Origin: OPU3-GD-OMZ sp964515235
Lineage (GTDB): Bacteria; Pseudomonadota; Gammaproteobacteria; Methylococcales; Methylomonadaceae
DNA length: 13,962 bases
Direction: 5' to 3'
Assembly: GCA_964515235.1 (NCBI GenBank)
Contig: CAZEVO010000038.1
Span: 1-13,962, forward strand
The translations under genes were made by a program, and so were the position numbers. The notes beneath the pieces were generated by a model, which saw nothing but the letters and a program-made list of their open reading frames with translations, did not search any database and had not been told where the DNA came from. How positions within the stretch are numbered: the stretch's first letter is position 1; every line of letters starts with the position of its first letter. Shown here in pieces: positions 13,165-13,962 of the stretch.

Positions 13165-13170
13165 ATTATA
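13165..13170 (-). promoter_or_regulatory. -10 hexamer for ybiT
   Basis: A perfect TATAAT on the minus strand lies about 104 bases before the ybiT ATG. A TTGTTT 19 bases further upstream is the nearest -35-like element; the spacing is not optimal. Confidence 0.45.
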
Positions 13171-13384
13171 CGCTATTTTGTTTTGTAAAAAACAAATTCA
13201 GATCAAGTGACTTTTTATACTTGCAAAATAGTGTTTTGTCTATTTTAGCCTTTTGGTGCTACCTACGATAAGACCCTCGCAGGATCTAAACTAAACGGTC
13301 GTATTAGCATTCATTATTTTGGGGCCGGAAGATAGCGAAGGAATAACTTTCACTGTTGTTGATTGAATTTATTTTTTTCTTATT

Positions 13385-13410
13385 TAAGAACTATAGGATT
13401 CTGTCGATCA
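13385..13410 (+). promoter_or_regulatory. Possible sigma-28 (FliA) promoter for the fliS-like gene
   Basis: TAAG (-35, consensus TAAA) is followed after 14 bases by GTCGATCA (-10, six of eight matches to GCCGATAA). The usual spacing is 15. It lies 33 bases before the start codon. The match is moderate and rests partly on the flagellar nature of the gene. Confidence 0.35.
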
Positions 13411-13442
13411 ATAGAGTAGTTTAGATTTTTAGGTCAAAAATT

Positions 13443-13859
13443 ATGAGATCAATGCCAACGCTAGAGCCTTCTTCCCAGAAGAGGAAAAACTACCAGATTC
13501 AATCATTGCCTTCAAATGAATTAGTGAAGTTGCTTTTTGATGCAGCATTAGAATCATTGATTATTTTACCGGTATTGTTAGAACGTAAAGATCAAGTGAA
13601 TAAAGTTAGAGAAATTAATAGAGTGATGTGTATTATTTACGACCTTAGGGAACTGATTGATTTTGAACGAGGAGGAGACTTTGCTCGTAGTTTGTCAAAA
13701 TTATACAGTGGTATGAATCAAAATTTACTTGAAGCTCGTAATCCTAATAGTAAAAATCAATTAGCTAATATTCAGCATGTCGCAAATATTCTTCAGCAAA
13801 TCAAAAACACATGGGATAAAGCACCTGATATTTCAGTAAAGAATCAGTGGTTACATTGA
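13443..13859 (+). CDS. FliS-like flagellar export chaperone
   Basis: A 138-residue helical cytoplasmic protein resembling FliS, the chaperone that keeps flagellin monomeric and delivers it to the flagellar export gate. Matches include YQIQSLPSNELVKLLFDAALE (FliS: Y..., S.EQL...LYDGAL), the block IDFERGGDFARSLSKLYSGMNQNLLEA at about 72-98 (FliS: LD.E.GGEIA..L..LY.YM...L..AN), and a terminal INTW-like segment (IKNTWDKAP). The length is typical. No fliD, fliC or fliT is adjacent in the window, so this may be an extra copy dedicated to one flagellin, or the first gene of an operon beyond the edge. The Shine-Dalgarno is weak (AGG nine bases before the ATG). A possible sigma-28 promoter lies just upstream. 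I withhold the symbol because paralogy is unresolved. Confidence 0.8.
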   Translation: MRSMPTLEPSSQKRKNYQIQSLPSNELVKLLFDAALESLIILPVLLERKDQVNKVREINRVMCIIYDLRELIDFERGGDFARSLSKLYSGMNQNLLEARNPNSKNQLANIQHVANILQQIKNTWDKAPDISVKNQWLH

Positions 13860-13902
13860 AATAATACGATGTAGTTGACTCAATTTAACCCAGATCGACC
13901 AA

Positions 13903-13962
13903 TTTCCGCCGCTGCCAGCCATGGAAAGCGAAGCGAGGGCTGGTAGTCCGCGATAGGCGTAG
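13903..13962. other. GC-rich hairpin-forming tail at the right edge, possible repeat element
   Basis: The last ~60 bases are clearly richer in GC than the rest. CCAGCC (13915-13920) pairs with GGCTGG (13938-13943) around a 17-base loop containing the tandem AAGCGAAGCG. There is no T-run, so it is not a classical terminator. It could be the start of a dispersed palindromic element, a miniature transposon or another inserted element, but the edge prevents a decision. Confidence 0.35.

Larger units (their letters stand above)
13062..13442. other. Divergent intergenic region between ybiT and the fliS-like gene
   Basis: 381 bases without a credible ORF. It contains a TATAAT on the minus strand (13165-13170) for ybiT and a possible sigma-28 promoter for the fliS-like gene at 13385-13410. 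Between about 13255 and 13345 there is a GC-richer island, with GACC/GGTC elements that could pair. I recognise no riboswitch or RNA family in it. Confidence 0.55.

Overview
The window looks like chromosomal DNA from a flagellated gammaproteobacterium. It is AT-rich, estimated by eye at about 40% GC. The best organism clues are an ABC-F ATPase very close to enterobacterial YbiT, a DUF808/YedI membrane protein, a VF530-type small DNA-binding protein, a YbcJ-like S4 protein, a DUF4404 protein, a P-II protein and two flagellar genes. I cannot name the genus.

Layout. At the left edge is the 5' part of flgE (minus strand), which runs out of the window and has a very good sigma-54 promoter upstream. 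Divergent from it are a coiled-coil lipoprotein, a DUF4404 protein and a P-II protein (glnB/glnK) that ends in a clear terminator. A redox pair follows: a small BFD-like [2Fe-2S] protein (2860-3057) and a cytoplasmic molybdopterin oxidoreductase (3124-5256), then a DUF808 membrane protein. From about 6.3 to 9.9 kb is an accessory-looking stretch of envelope genes: a lipoprotein with a 17-residue repeat, a small secreted cysteine protein, a roughly 600-bp gene-poor gap, a VF530 protein, and two consecutive MORN_2/YwqK-type repeat proteins, one without a signal peptide and one a lipoprotein. To the right are an S4 RNA-binding protein with a TTG start, an exported Lys/Arg- and Ala-rich protein, a glycine-zipper lipoprotein, and ybiT on the minus strand facing it across a bidirectional terminator. 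The last gene is a FliS-like protein with a possible sigma-28 promoter. The final ~60 bases are GC-rich and hairpin-forming, possibly the edge of a dispersed repeat.

How the genes fit together. There is no single pathway. The P-II protein is a nitrogen/carbon signal transducer. The BFD-like protein is a plausible electron carrier for the molybdoenzyme beside it. flgE and the FliS-like gene link the region to flagellar assembly, each apparently with its own promoter outside a large flagellar operon. No rRNA, tRNA, CRISPR array, transposase or phage gene was recognised. The least explained parts are the BFD/molybdoenzyme pair, the repeat lipoprotein with a nine-T tract at its start, the MORN_2 pair, and the orphan FliS-like gene.
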